A DNA stretch of 64,000 nucleotides, taken from Astropecten irregularis. Taxonomy: Eukaryota; Echinodermata; Asteroidea; Paxillosida; Astropectinidae. The number at the start of each line of letters is the position of its first letter. Position 1 is the stretch's first letter. Both the position numbers and the translations under genes were made by a program. The stretch covers positions 20,683,662 to 20,747,661 of the forward strand of contig OZ020252.1 in assembly GCA_963971285.1 (NCBI GenBank), in the 5' to 3' direction. Below, one piece after another: positions 46,765-59,279 of this stretch. The notes beneath the pieces were generated by a model, which was not told where the DNA came from, did not search any database, and saw only the letters and a list, made by a program, of their open reading frames with translations.

Positions 46765-46770
46765 GTAAGT
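46765..46770 (+). other. Strong splice donor just after the stop codon
   Basis: ATAG|gtaagt lies with its junction 37 nt after the end of TAA. If used, the gene has an intron in its 3' UTR. The distance is under the roughly 50-nt limit beyond which exon-junction-dependent decay is usually triggered, so the normal mRNA should be stable. The partner acceptor was not identified. Confidence 0.4.
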
Positions 46771-47351
46771 ACACACACAACCTAAGAACCTGCTGTCTCA
46801 AGTTGAAGTTGTTAAACAGTAGAACATTTTGCTCAGCAGAAATTTGTACCAAGTAGGAATCAGTGGGACACCAGTCACATGCGATATTTAGATCGCATTG
46901 TTTTTTGGCTGGTGACCTTTATTTGTTGAGGAAAATGTTTGTGCGTAGCAGCCTCAGTTGATAAGCACCAGGCTCATATTAATGATTTTTTATTCTGCTC
47001 ACTTGTAACCACATCTCATAAAATGAGCATTGGATTTACATCCATTGAGGTAAATCTGCAGCATTTAACATTTGCCTTTGAGAGTACACCACAGAAAAAC
47101 TATTTCCACTCCGTTCGTTTTACTTGTGTATGAGAATGTAATATAATATTTATGTATTTTTATATCAGTCTATTTAAATTATCTGTTTCCAATGTACATA
47201 ACCAAAGTGGAAGAAGCGTGAGTGTAAAATGTTGAAGAAAAAATGCCAATTTTTGCAGATTTGGTTACAAACTGTGTGACCTAGCACCATAGTATGGGTG
47301 GAAAGTCAGTTCACTAAATCCAAATAAGAGATTCAGTCATCACTAGAGTAA

Positions 47352-47525
47352 CCTGGAAGAGAGCTTTCCAACGATGTGTGACACTTGAAGTGATCTTCCC
47401 TCTGTCTATTGAAACCTGAGACAATTCAGGAGATTTTGAATGGGATAAGTCAACAGAATGTTGCCTTTGAATAGCTGGACAGGCTGATGACACCTGACGA
47501 CTTTCCACTCATTCTGTGATGCTGG
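47352..47525 (+). repeat. Dispersed repeat pair, copy 2
   Basis: Second copy of the segment at 42257-42425, same orientation, in the presumed 3' UTR. Confidence 0.75.
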
Positions 47526-47768
47526 ATCAGATATGCCAAGACTTTCTGGAAGCAGTGATGGAGCTAATTTGTTTTGGTTTTTGTTGGGTTTGGTGGAAGG
47601 TAGGGAAGGTTAAGGTTCAAGGAGATATTCTCATCAAGTTTAGTTTGAAGCAGTTTTGGTTTGTTGTAAATTGTGGTGGGGGGTTGAAAGGCAGAATTGA
47701 AAGATAAGAGGGTCCATATAAAATGGGGAATCATTGTATTCCCTCGTGTTCTGCAAAGGTAAGTGGTC

Positions 47769-47789
47769 TGTGTGTGTGTGTGTGTGTGT
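47769..47789 (+). repeat. (TG)n microsatellite
   Basis: Ten TG units. In the transcript a UG repeat, also a potential CELF site. Confidence 0.95.
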
Positions 47790-48310
47790 TATGTCTCATA
47801 TTAAAATCTCCTTTTGGGCTCGGTTAGAGAAACTGTTTTGACAATATTTGAGCCCAAAGTTAAGATTAATGGTGTGGTATTTTTAAAAATCCTCCAAAAT
47901 GTCCATATTCCAATGGTTGCGGGTTCTGAAGCCATTTCTCTATGCCAATCCATGATGGTTAAACCACACAATAGGAACAGAAGATTTCTTGTAAAAAAAA
48001 CTGGTTCTAAATTTTTCTGGAATTGTTTTCTCTTTTGAAACGATTGCTTCATTGGAAGAAGGGAATATATATATTTTTTTAGAATCATGATCGTTGCGTG
48101 TTTGCATTGTGTTTTATTATTTACATGTTCATGTTTTTTTCCCTCTAAAAATTGCGTCTTTTCCTTGTCTTCTTGCTCTCTTTTACCCTGACCAATCAGA
48201 TCACTTCTTCTGATTCTGTCCGTTGCTGTCCAACTGTCATCGTTTTCACGTCTTGAACCGTGTCATGCTCGTAGAATCCCCGGATGTAACGTACCATCTG
48301 CGTGTTGTGT

Positions 48311-48318
48311 GACGTCAC
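48311..48318. promoter_or_regulatory. CRE-type palindrome TGACGTCA in a locally CpG-rich patch
   Basis: GTGACGTCACGT lies in a roughly 110-bp patch (48240-48350) with many more CpG dinucleotides than its surroundings. TGACGTCA is the consensus of CREB/ATF sites. No gene start was recognised nearby. Confidence 0.35.
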
Positions 48319-48465
48319 GTACCGTGTAAAACCGTCCGCATTTGCGTCCAAAAAATATCACGCACAGCTTTTGATGTCAATGTTGTTTAATGTTTATGTC
48401 TCGCTATCAATGTGTACAATCAAATCTTAATTTGTGTATTGGGAACATGTTCATGAGTGTTACAG

Positions 48466-48620
48466 GCATCAGTAGCGGCCATCTTGGTCTGGGTCCTTAA
48501 TAGGCTTATGTATTTATCCCAAGTGAATCTGAAAGCAATGAGGGGCCAGTCTATGTTTGTTTTGGGGAGATGAATTGTCACTATGAATCTCAGAGGCAGC
48601 CAAGATGGCCGCTGTGATGC
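48466..48620. repeat. Inverted repeat with GCGGCCATCTTGG arms
   Basis: GCATCAGTAGCGGCCATCTTGG at 48466-48487 is inverted as CCAAGATGGCCGCTGTGATG at 48600-48619. Arms are about 21 bp with a 112-bp spacer. The arms contain AAGATGGC, the YY1 core. It could be a short MITE or paired regulatory sites. Confidence 0.7.
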
Positions 48621-49250
48621 GATATAAACAAAGGGTAGGTTTTGCTCTGTGATTGGAAGAGTCAGATTTTCATGTGTATTTTACAGAACAGATATCCGCA
48701 GTCCGTGATATTTCCACGGTTTTTCACAAATTGTGAGACTCATAATCAGTCAATCAGCATTCAATTTCAATGCATTTTAGTGGATATATTATCAGCGTGA
48801 TATCCTTTCTGACTGTTGCTCATTGTCAATCCTGGGATTGAGTAATTTAATGTCACTTTGGAAAACATCATGGAAAAATATTGCATCTTTTGTCCAATTC
48901 TGTGCCAAACCAAAGTGAACAGTCGTTCATTTTGACAACAACATAACTTCTATCTTGCAAGATTTCTATTATTCATTGGATCTTTAGTATAGCTCGACGG
49001 AAAAAGAATTTCTCAATCAATCAATTTCAATTTGATCAAATTAACCTGGAATGGGATGGAATTTCAGATGGAAACCATCCTGAATCCACTGTACAGTGTC
49101 CCTATGGCACACTCTGTGGACTTGAGACCAATTAAGGCCAGGAAGTTTATGAGTTCTATGGTCTCATATACCTAGACACCTTCAGGATAGTACAGGGAAT
49201 GGATTAGGATGGTTTAGGAATGGCTAGGATTAGACAAGGCCTAAGCCTAT

Positions 49251-49485
49251 GGGCGTTAACGAAACTCAGGCTCTGGCTCAGGCTCCACCTCTGTCATCAA
49301 TGTGCTGAAAATATAGGTTGTGGTGTTTCATTGAAGCTGAAGCTCTGTTTTCCTTTTCAAACTAGAAAATCTACTTCAGAACCACAGCTATAAGTCTCTA
49401 TTTTGATACCCGTTATTTTAGAATGGATTCACAAAATGGAGCCAGAGCCTGAAACGGAGTTTGAGCCTCCGTTTCATAAACTCCC
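49251..49485 (-). mobile_element. MITE, GGGGTTTACGAAA family, copy 3 (inverse)
   Basis: The ends GGGCGTTAACGAAACTCAGG and CCGTTTCATAAACTCCC are inverted repeats with TAT outside each end. The interior is the reverse complement of copies 1 and 4: 'agcctctattttgatacc'-like, 'cccgttattttagaatgg', 'ctgttttccttttcaaac'. Confidence 0.82.
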
Positions 49486-49782
49486 TATGTCTCAATCAGA
49501 CTGCTGGTAATGTCTCATCATCTATATAGTGGGGAAATCCCCTTTCTTGTTGAACTTTGACCTTTCAGAGCAAGCTTATCAGACAAAATCTCATGTCATT
49601 TCACACACACGGGACTTTGATATTTATTAATGTGTCTAGTAATAGACAGACAAGTTACGTTATTGACATGTTATCCATTGGTGAACTTGACACCATTTTA
49701 TGTCTTTTTGGCATTGACAAACAGAGCCTATTTTGGGTCGATTCCCCAGATAATGTTTATTCATGAATGGCCATTGTTATCA

Positions 49783-49800
49783 ATGAATGAATGAATGAAT
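49783..49800 (+). repeat. (GAAT)n microsatellite
   Basis: ATGAATGAATGAATGAAT, just over four units. Confidence 0.85.
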
Positions 49801-50621
49801 ATTTTGATCATTAATCCAGTTTGTATCATGAATACTAATTAACCAATTGTTACTAATGCTCGTTCTATGTACCCACTTATAACTGCTGTTATACCAACAT
49901 GTCTCTTCACTATGTACGTAACTTTTCATAATTCTCAGTCATCAATTCTATTCATCAGTAAGCTCCATGTTGTGTGTCCTTTGTTTTTGATCAGAAGTTT
50001 TGTATATAAACTTGAAAGCAAAAAATCACCAATTGTATAAAAAAAAAGAACCAGGTAGACGTAGGCATTGAAAGCTAAAGCGTTGGCACGGCAACACTGT
50101 ATATATATTTTCTGGTAGATTCAAAGTTGTGCCAAGTTTGTTGGATTGCTGCTGCTTAGTTTGTGGCGTTGTGTGTCGTCAAACGTGGATCAGATTCCAT
50201 AGCCAGATTTGTTCCCCCCTTTTATCGTGAAATTTTGATCGAGCCAAGTTTGCATCAGTAGAATTGTTTTCCATATTTTGTGAATGAAAAAAAAAATTCA
50301 AAACAAATGTTTTTCCTTGCGTGTCTTGTTTGATGAAACCAAAATCATAATTGCTGTGTTTTGAAAAAGTTTTGCCCTAAAGTCAGAGGGATGTTAGGTT
50401 TGTGTCTTTTAGGATTTTAAATCTGAAACGTTTGATTATATAAGTTTTAATTAAAGTAGAAATCACTCATTTCCCCATAGCATGCACAAAGAATTCATTT
50501 CCAAAATTGTGGAAAGAAACATTTTGGGGGAAAAGATGAATTGACTCAATACAAAATGAATAGTTTTGCCATAAAGTTCGGTATATTTTTATGCAGAATA
50601 TACAGAATGATACAAATTTTA

Positions 50622-50627
50622 AATAAA
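50622..50627 (+). terminator. Candidate CELF poly(A) signal AATAAA
   Basis: AATAAA followed by an A-run, 3.9 kb after the stop. Context is only moderately convincing. Confidence 0.3.
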
Positions 50628-53600
50628 AAAAAAAGTGGATATATTCATATTATGAGAGGTTCAGAGGTCATTGACCTCATACATATTCATAAGTAAATCC
50701 ATGTATAGCATTGCTCGGTTAGAGGTTGTTGCAGTCGTACAAATCAAGCCTAATAATACTTGGAACGTTCCTGGACCTGCCCAAATCAAGCACTCAGCTG
50801 AATCCACAAGATGCTTTTGTTGGACATGGACCAAGTTGTGGCATCACCTCAGCCTCCATGTTTCTCAGTCTTTGGTTTTCTTTGACCTGTGGACGAAAAT
50901 CTGCCTCACCGAAAGACTGATTTGGGCAGATCTAGGATTGTCCAAGTTCATGACTAAATCCAGGTATATTTCTTGTTCTGTAATGAATTAATATGTCCAG
51001 GAAAATGAAAAATGTGTCAATTGGACACCTAAAGAAATAACCCATCATGAAGTTACCTGTTTAACATCGGTGTCTTTTACTGGATGGAAAGTTACGGTGG
51101 TTTGGATTGAGAATCCAAGGCAACAGCTGAGTCAATAATTCCTGTTTATCTCTTTTATTTAATACATGCAGTATTTAAGGACAGAACGTGGCCGGGTTGT
51201 GAATTTGCAGAAAATCAATCATTTGGAGATTAATTATATGATTACTCTTTTTTTTTTTAATCAGGGATAAATCAACATTTCAGGGATGGATGGTTTAGTT
51301 ATTGATTGATTGGAATTAAGTTTGTTTTTCCAGAAAGAAAATCCAAAAATTGCCCAATGAGTGGCGTACGACTTCCCAAGTAATGTGGGTTGGCATTTTT
51401 TTCTGTGAAGTATTTGAATTGCTCGTTTGTGTTTTTGTTGTTTGTTTATGAGTTTTATTCTTATATGTATGTATTATAAATCTAACCATTTGATAGAGTT
51501 ATTGAAAGTTTCAGACTTTTTGTGTGGATGTCTTGATTCTTTCTTTCAAATCAAATTTTGACAAATGCAACTTTTTAATTTATTTATAATCATTTATTAG
51601 TGCATTCTTTTGGTTACATAGTGGTTATTAAGAAGATGTTACCACTAATAATGTTCTTAGTTTGCGGAGGGTTGGGCTGGTGGGGTGTTTTGTTTTGTTT
51701 GTTTTGTTTTGTTATGATTTGTCTGATTCGTATGATGGTTCCAGCAATGGAAAAGTGAGAGATAGTTTTTACACAAAATTATTTAGGCACTTTGTTGACA
51801 GTGTTGTACAAATCAATGCATTCTGTTATTTTGAGTGGATTGACTGTAAATGTTATAGTGCCCTCGTGTGTCAACAACACACAGCATGATTCGTCCACCG
51901 GTTATTGTTGGGCCCGAATTTCATTCGATCATCAAAATCACATGACCATTTACTGACATGTGGGTGGGTTTATATTTGTTTTAATACATTTGAGCATTGT
52001 GGGTCACTGTAGTTTGTGGGTTGACAAAGTCCGCACATTCTAAATATAACCGCACCCAGTGCATCATGGGGCTTTGTTGTTCTTGAGGAAGGTACTTTGC
52101 TTGATTACCTGTAGGTTTGCTGATGGATGGGTAGCAATTACATAAAGATTGATCACGGTAGACTTTCCTCACAAAGTTTCATTAATAATTACTGGTTGGC
52201 ATGGTAACAATAATTGAATTCCTACTAATTATTCATATTATTTAACAAACTATTACTAGATTGTTGAACGGCTGCAGAAAATTTGTCAAAGGAAAGAAAA
52301 AATCAGATTTTTATATTGATGTATGCTGGCCACTGATTTTTTTAATACAAAGACAAATTAAAAATTTCAAGTGTAGTCTTCAAAACTGCATGAAGATTTA
52401 GACAAATGTGTCAACCATCATTCCCAAAATAATCATCAATGCTAGCGTTAATACTACACCATCCAGAATCTTGAGTCAAATGGTAGGAACAAGTAATTCA
52501 CTATTGAAAGGATAAGTTGTGTAATTATCGAGTAAATATTCAAACTTGAACATGTATTCATTAATGATTGCTTCTGTTCGGCACGTTGCAATCAGCTACA
52601 TTACTGCAATTGTTTGACCGACATTATTTGTAGGTTTCTTCGTTTCTGTGTTGGTTTTTTCTCTCTTTGACTTCTACAATTGAGTGTTTGTTGAAAAGGC
52701 TTGTCCTGTTTGAATGTATAATCTGCATTAGTTGTTATAAAATAATCATTATTATTCATGAATGTTTAAGTTGAATGTTAATTAGTATAGACTAGTTACA
52801 TTATTTGTGTTCCGTGTTGATAACATTGTGTTGTTCTCTGTAATTTAATACTGTTTGTCTCTTCTATTCATTGTTAAAATACAGTCAAAGAATTCTTGAC
52901 TGTCAATTTTAGGAAGGGAAAGATGTTAGTCTTGGAATATAAGTAACCGATAAAAAATGTTTCTTTTACTGCCGTTTCAAATTGCTGTCGTAGACACATG
53001 TAGATAATGATGTACTCACATGAAGATTGTTAAATACTCCTAGATGTTATGCATTTTATTAATTTTTTGTTTTTAATTATTGAGCATGATTATTTAAATT
53101 AAAAATGCATTTATGTTTACCAATTAAGCAAAGCGGGGAAAAATTTGGCAGATAGAATTATGCCAGTAGGTTTTGTTTCTGCAATTAATTTACTGATTTG
53201 TATTTTTTAATTTTTACTGAAATTTTGTGAGACGTTTTTTTCGCTATACAGGGTTTAAACAAAAGAAGAAAAGAATTTGTGTTGCAGGGAATCGCAGAAG
53301 AATAGTATGCGTATGATGCTTACTTTGAATTTAAATTGTTGTTGTTTTTGTTTCTGGTAATACTTCTGTGAATCCCTCAAAAGACATAATTTATGTCAAG
53401 TAGTGCATATATTTACTTCCCTTCGTTTACCAAATGATAAAGAAAATTGAATTGTTTTAGCTTTATTGTGTGATCCACATCAAACCAGTATTAATTCCTG
53501 TTGAACTCAATCCTAGCCCAACCTAGGGCTACAATTGATACAAAGAAGCTAGCTTAAACACAAAGTGTAGTTTGAAATCATTTGATAGCAGAAATCTAGA

Positions 53601-54807
53601 TTGATTTAGGTTCCCATTCCCTGACCCCTATTATCCAATAACCCTTTCCAGTCTTGATAACATGTACGGTATGTAACAATGATGTGTGTGTTATGTTATA
53701 CAGTAATGTCCCATTTTAATAGTACAAGTACTTTGGTGTATTCTCAAGAGGGGAAGTATGGTTCTACCATCAGCATTCATGTACTGTCATTATTTGATAT
53801 CAATCTTTTTTGCAAGAAACCGTGCAATTATGATGTGCACTAAAGATGTATATAAACAGTGAGAAGAAAAAAAAGAAAGAAAAAAAACGGAATAAGTTGG
53901 TTTGGTTTGTTGGCCAATGTTTGTGTTTCACTAAGTAGATATCTGCTTGCTCTATGTACATTGTATGTCAAGACAAGTATTTCTGTAGTCATTGTGTCCT
54001 CTTATCAGCAAGTTTCTTGTGTGTTGAATTGTTCTCCATTTTTCCTCTTTCTGACAAAAAAAACGAAAACAAAATGAAGCAAAAAAAGCAAAACACCTGT
54101 TTGAAACTGTTTACCTTTCCATTGATTTCTATATTCACAAAGTTGATTATCATCGATAACATTGCGAATTGATTTGAATGTTGTATAAGAAAACAAATTA
54201 AGAATTCAACGGACAAACTTTATGAAGAACACCAATTTGAATTTGAAACCTGGGTGGAAAACCTGTACACCAATATTTTAAACCTGATTCTTCATCGTCT
54301 TTCTTTTTCTCGTTTCTATCGGCCTTTTTTTGTTTTGCTGTGATTTTTCACACGAAAAATGTCCCTTTTGGTTTGTAGAGGATATATTACTGGTCTTCTG
54401 TTTTTCTGTTTTTGTTTTATCTCCAGTTTTGTTGTGTTTTCTGACTTGATTGGTATTTGTTAATGTTGGTTTTTGACTCATCTATTTTCTCTGCTGATGT
54501 TGATTGTTTACTCTTATGCTTATTTGTGCTATGTCATTTGTAGTCTGTAAATGTTTAACAATGTAGTTTGTATTTGTAATAATCTCCAACATGAAGTGGC
54601 TGTCCAATTACTACCCGCCCCCTTCTCAATTAGACCCCTCCCACAGGTAGTATTGCAGTCTCTGTACACTACACCACACATAGCTTTGAGCATAAATTGG
54701 CATACTGTATTGCCCATGAAGCGAGCATCTTTATAAGCTTAGCAAGTCATATTCTTCTGTGCTCTAATACTCTTTCGATTCTCCCTGTACGTGGCTTGTG
54801 AGTCTAA

Positions 54808-54937
54808 GGCTGTGTCCCAATTCTCTGGCTGCGACCGCAATTAATACAAGTCTATGGAAATGGCTGCAGTCACTGGCTAGTGGTTGCCATAGGCACATGC
54901 ATAATTGCAGCTGCAGCCAGAGAATTGGGACACAGCC
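54808..54937 (+). mobile_element. MITE, GGCTGTGTCCCAATT family, 130 bp
   Basis: The left GGCTGTGTCCCAATTCTCTG and the right end CAGAGAATTGGGACACAGCC are perfect 20-bp inverted repeats that continue inward as GCTGC and CAGC words. TAA direct duplications lie at 54805-54807 and 54938-54940. The perfect ends suggest recent activity. Same family as 45547-45818. Confidence 0.95.
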
Positions 54938-55860
54938 TAAATGTCCAATAACCTATAGTCAGTCACTGGCAGTTGACCATAAAACACTCATAAGGCTAAA
55001 AGGGAACCTGACCGTAACACCTTTTAAAGGCATAGATGCATTGAAATAAACTAGTTACTGTCTAACTATTGTCAGTCAGTAATCAAACTACACCCTACCA
55101 CATTTTGATTGGTAACCAGCCAATGGTACCAGTCCAAAAATCTGTTTTAACCGTTGAACAAAATCTGGCAAAGTCTCAGTAAATGACTGACCAAACCTGA
55201 TTTGGATGGACCCAAGGCTTGTCAATTTGCCTCATTTTGATGTGTATGATAAACAGTTTACCCAAATTTCTGCTGAGTATTTGGAAATCTTGTCGATTAT
55301 TGGCGCAACATACCAACCAATCGCATTGAAACACACTACAAATCCCACCCCATTAGGTCTTTGGACAGTCCACTAATGTATGTTCTGCTCTTTGTGTACA
55401 TTAACATTGTTACATGTATCTGTACTGTCACAGCAAGTCATTAAAAAGTTGTAGTCTTTTAGTCCACATTTATGTCTCTCTTCAACATTTGTCCTGGTTT
55501 GTGTCCTTGTCTTCTCATCAGTGGCATTTCTCTGTTTCCTGTGATTTATTGATGGATTCGTTAATTTCTTGGACAATTAAATGATGAATGTTATCAATGA
55601 ATGGATCATTAATGGGGGTTTGTGAGTTGCAAATCTGGCCCCATTCTGGCACAATTCTTGTGCATATTTCTGTGGAGTATTTAACACACGATTGTTTCTG
55701 ACTTTCTTGGTAAGTACCTTGACGTCGTTCATAGTTTAGCAGTTCTCACAAATTTGGGGAGCGCACACAAACTGCTGCAAAGATGTGTCCTGTGAAATAC
55801 TGTATTGTATTTATTGGACAATAATCTGAACTGTTTTCGAACCTGTCAATTCACTTTGAT

Positions 55861-55883
55861 TTGTTTGTTTGTTTGTTTGTTTT
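55861..55883 (+). promoter_or_regulatory. GU-rich element (TTTG)n matching the CELF1 decay motif
   Basis: Contains TGTTTGTTTGT at least twice. The GU-rich element UGUUUGUUUGU is an established CELF1-bound mRNA decay signal. It lies 9.1 kb past the CELF stop, so its relevance depends on the transcript reaching this far. It may equally be a plain tetranucleotide repeat. Confidence 0.4.
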
Positions 55884-56247
55884 GCTGTTTACTTTTTTAA
55901 CAAAACAATACAAATTGTATCAACCAAGTGTTTGGCTAATTAAGGTACTTTTCATTTTTTACATACCCTCGGCTGAGTGAGATGATTTTTATCTTCTTTT
56001 CCTTTGATTTCACAATTTCGTTTGATTTATTTCTCTCCTTTTGTTTGTTTTTTTATCTCCCTTTAGACTTCTACTATGCAACAATGTGTTGATTGGTTTA
56101 GTAATGATTACACAATGCAGCTGCTGTCTGGGCATGGCAGGGGCGTGGCCGGTGACACAATATGGAAACATTTCGGGTTCATCCAAAGTCGGCCAAGTTT
56201 TAATTCCAAGATTCATTGTGTGTGATAAGAATCATGAATTTCCAACA

Positions 56248-56253
56248 AATAAA
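56248..56253 (+). terminator. Candidate CELF poly(A) signal AATAAA
   Basis: CAAATAAAACGGTGTCTTG, about 370 nt after the GU-rich tract. A GT-rich stretch follows, as is usual downstream of cleavage sites. Confidence 0.35.
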
Positions 56254-58697
56254 ACGGTGTCTTGATATACAAACTAAACCGGGGATATGTCAAACAGTGA
56301 GCCGAAATTCTCCCCAATCTTTGATCTTGAATAGTTTATTTGTTTTTCTGTTCTCTAATGTGACATGACACCACTTAAAAAGGCACCAAATTGATTTTAA
56401 AGTTTGTAATCGTGCCAAATTATGTTCAAATTCCATGATCTAGACACTTTACAAAAGGTACTAACCTGCTCAAAATGCTTAAACAATGTTATTATTTAAG
56501 TATAATTACTATAATATGCAAATCTCTGTAGAAAATCCATTTTGCACAATTCCTGTACTTGCAGGCAATGCAATGCAATCAAAGAACATTTTACTTGTTA
56601 AATTTGCCAGTATACTTGGCAACCATTTAACTACATGGTGACCAGTCACAAAGCCAAATTGACGTACCGGTATTGTGGGCGTTAAGATGTCACCTGCTGT
56701 CAACAAGTGGAAAATAACCAGGTGTTGCTACTCTGTCCAGTTATCTAATCAAAGGCAGCTATTACTATGGCAACGAAATGACCTGTATGGTCTCTGAATG
56801 AATAAGATATGGAATTATGGGTGAGATACATCCAGGAAGCTGTTTCCCGCTCAGTTTAGCAGATTTCCTCTCAATTGTGGATATTTGCAAATTTTTTAGT
56901 GGTGTCATGTCGTTTGATTTTCCTCAATAAGGCAATGTATACACCCCCTATATAGGTCCTACACTTATTCAGTAACCACAGTAACTAGCTGTGTATGCTT
57001 GGTGTTTTTGTTCAAGATTCTGTGAAAGTTGAAGATGACTTTCATTTCCTGTCCAATGTTTAAGTTAAGATGAAATAACAGGGTCATGTAAATAATGAGA
57101 GGTAATGGTTAGTGCAATATGGATATATGATGGCGATTATCAAACTAAAAAACCTCAACCAAGATTTTTTTTTAGTATAATTATCATCAGGACAGAAATT
57201 AAATTGCTTTATTCTCAATCGAGGCAGAAATTTGTCTAACATCTTAATCTTGCATGTTTCCCAGTTAATCAACCTTTCCTTTCGTTCTCTCAAATGTGTT
57301 TGTCAAAGTGTAAAGAAAAAAAGAAAGAATTTCTACTTAAGAAAACAAAAACCTATAAAGAAATTGTGTCTCCTGAATGATTGTGAGTCGGTAAGGTTCT
57401 GCAGCTGGATAGTGTCATTTCATTTCAATTAAAGCCGTCATACAACACAAGCAAACTATGAATTACTTGTCATTCTTGTATTATTAAGTGTATACCAAAC
57501 AAAATGTGTACAGTATTTGTTATATTCACTGTGTAAATTCTATGTCTGTTATTATAAGCGGTTGTTTTTTATTATCATTATTTGATGTGGCTTGCAGATG
57601 TCCTATTTATACCTGAAAATGTGCAAAATGTTCAGACTTTATTTTCTTCTGGGAGGGAAAAGAAATGAATTTAATTTATTGAAGATAAACTAAATTATGT
57701 TTTGTGTAAATAGTTGTTCTGCATTCCAGGTATATGTACAGAAAGTAATCATGCAACACAATGTATACCACACAGGAACGAGACAATTTCATTTACAATG
57801 TTCATATTTTTGTCAACAAGAATTGTTTAGAAATTACTCAGGAAAGCTTAGTGTATTAAAACCTTATGTGGACAGGTATTCAAATATTGGGGTTCTTCAC
57901 ATTACAAAGTACCAACAAAAAAAGAAATGTTTAATGTGAAATTTCTGTTTGCATCACAAAGGTCACGATGAACGTAACGTCTAAATGCAACCATTGAAAA
58001 AAATGAATTTGAGTGTTTGTGTTTTAAACATTGTTCTTTTTATCTCTGTTGTATTTTTCTACAAAGAAAAGCTCTTTTTCCCGGAAGAGAGGAAGAATAA
58101 TGAATTGGTGTTTAACGACTCTTATCGGGAATTGGAGATAATCTGCTACTATTTGGGGTTAAAGTCTTGTACATGGAGTGAGATTAAACACACATTGTGG
58201 GTTGTTTGTTGGGTTGTTGTTATTTTTAAACCTGAACAATCCTCTTGAAATTAGTCGTGTCTTGTACGTATTGTCACACACAATGACGTCAATCAGTTTT
58301 TATATCAAGATGCTTGAAATGTTGAAACTGTAGGTAAAGTTGGTAGATGATATAATATGTTTGCTATACATTATCCTGTTCTTGTAGTCTGCTAGTCTTA
58401 AAATGTTTGCCTAACCTTTGAAGAGTAAAAAAAAGTTTAAAAACCAAAATGCGTTTCCTTATTCTAGTTAAAACTATTTGTTACTTGTATAGCATGTTTG
58501 GTTTGTTCACCAAGTTTCAAAATGCATTAAACGAAACTGCCATTATAGAGTGTGTACCATTTTAAAGAATGTTGGGTTTTTATCAAAAGAAAAGAGAAAA
58601 AATAACTGCCACTTGTTGTTAAATCAGTAGTATTGTATTTTATTCTGCTGTGGTGTTTAAAACTGCTTTTTTATTCAGTCGCGTTTGTAGTGCGTTC

Positions 58698-58732
58698 AAA
58701 GTGTGTTTAAAGTGTGTTTAAAGTGTGTTTCT
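58698..58732 (+). repeat. 11-bp tandem repeat, AAAGTGTGTTT, three copies
   Basis: Three adjacent near-identical AAAGTGTGTTT units in the presumed CELF 3' flank. Confidence 0.85.
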
Positions 58733-59162
58733 GAATAGGCTGTTTCATACATGCTTGGTGTGTTTTACCAATATTATGCACAGACACATTCTTCATGTGA
58801 TTTTGTGTGCATTTTCATTTTATTTTATCATTTTTTGGGTTCATTGAGAAGTGTGTAGAAATCGTAAGTGTGAATTGTGTGTTGTTTTTTTGTTTTATTT
58901 GCAAAAATGTGCACTAATAAGTTTTCATCAAATGAAATATGAAATTTGTATGTTTTTTTGTGTATAATTGATCCCAAACGTTACTAGACAATCAGTTTAT
59001 GAGGGGATTTGTACCCAAATGCCAAAAAAGGGAGTACTTCAAATGAAAACACTGTTATTTATTGTAAATTATCAATCAAATCAAATATATTTGATGCCCG
59101 CTCATTTTTGATTGTCCGACAAAATATGAATGCAGTAAAACAGTACTGAGGAGAAAAAATGA

Positions 59163-59168
59163 AATAAA
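59163..59168 (+). terminator. Candidate distal CELF poly(A) signal AATAAA
   Basis: GAAATAAAATGAGC on the + strand, 41 nt before an AATAAA on the opposite strand. The pair marks a plausible tail-to-tail boundary between CELF and STK33. Confidence 0.35.
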
Positions 59169-59209
59169 ATGAGCAATACATAAACCCAATGTACTCAGAT
59201 TTGTGCGTC

Positions 59210-59215
59210 TTTATT
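59210..59215 (-). terminator. Candidate distal STK33 poly(A) signal
   Basis: TTTATT on the + strand is AATAAA on the - strand. It is 3.0 kb beyond the STK33 stop, with nearer alternatives at 61.16 and 62.2 kb. Confidence 0.3.
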
Positions 59216-59279
59216 TCACCTAAGTAGACTTTCTTATCAATGCTGGTTCTGTATGATAATTGTTTAAGTCATCATAAAC

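Larger units (their letters stand above)
46728..59162 (+). other. CELF 3' UTR and/or downstream flank (12.4 kb)
   Basis: No coding exon recognised on either strand. AT/T-rich with few mobile elements: a repeat copy (47352-47525), MITEs (49251-49485 and 54808-54937) and an inverted repeat (48466-48620). Candidate poly(A) signals include 50622-50627, 55045-55050, 56248-56253 and 59163-59168. GU-rich tracts occur near 51.68 and 55.86 kb. How much is transcribed cannot be told from sequence. Confidence 0.5.
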
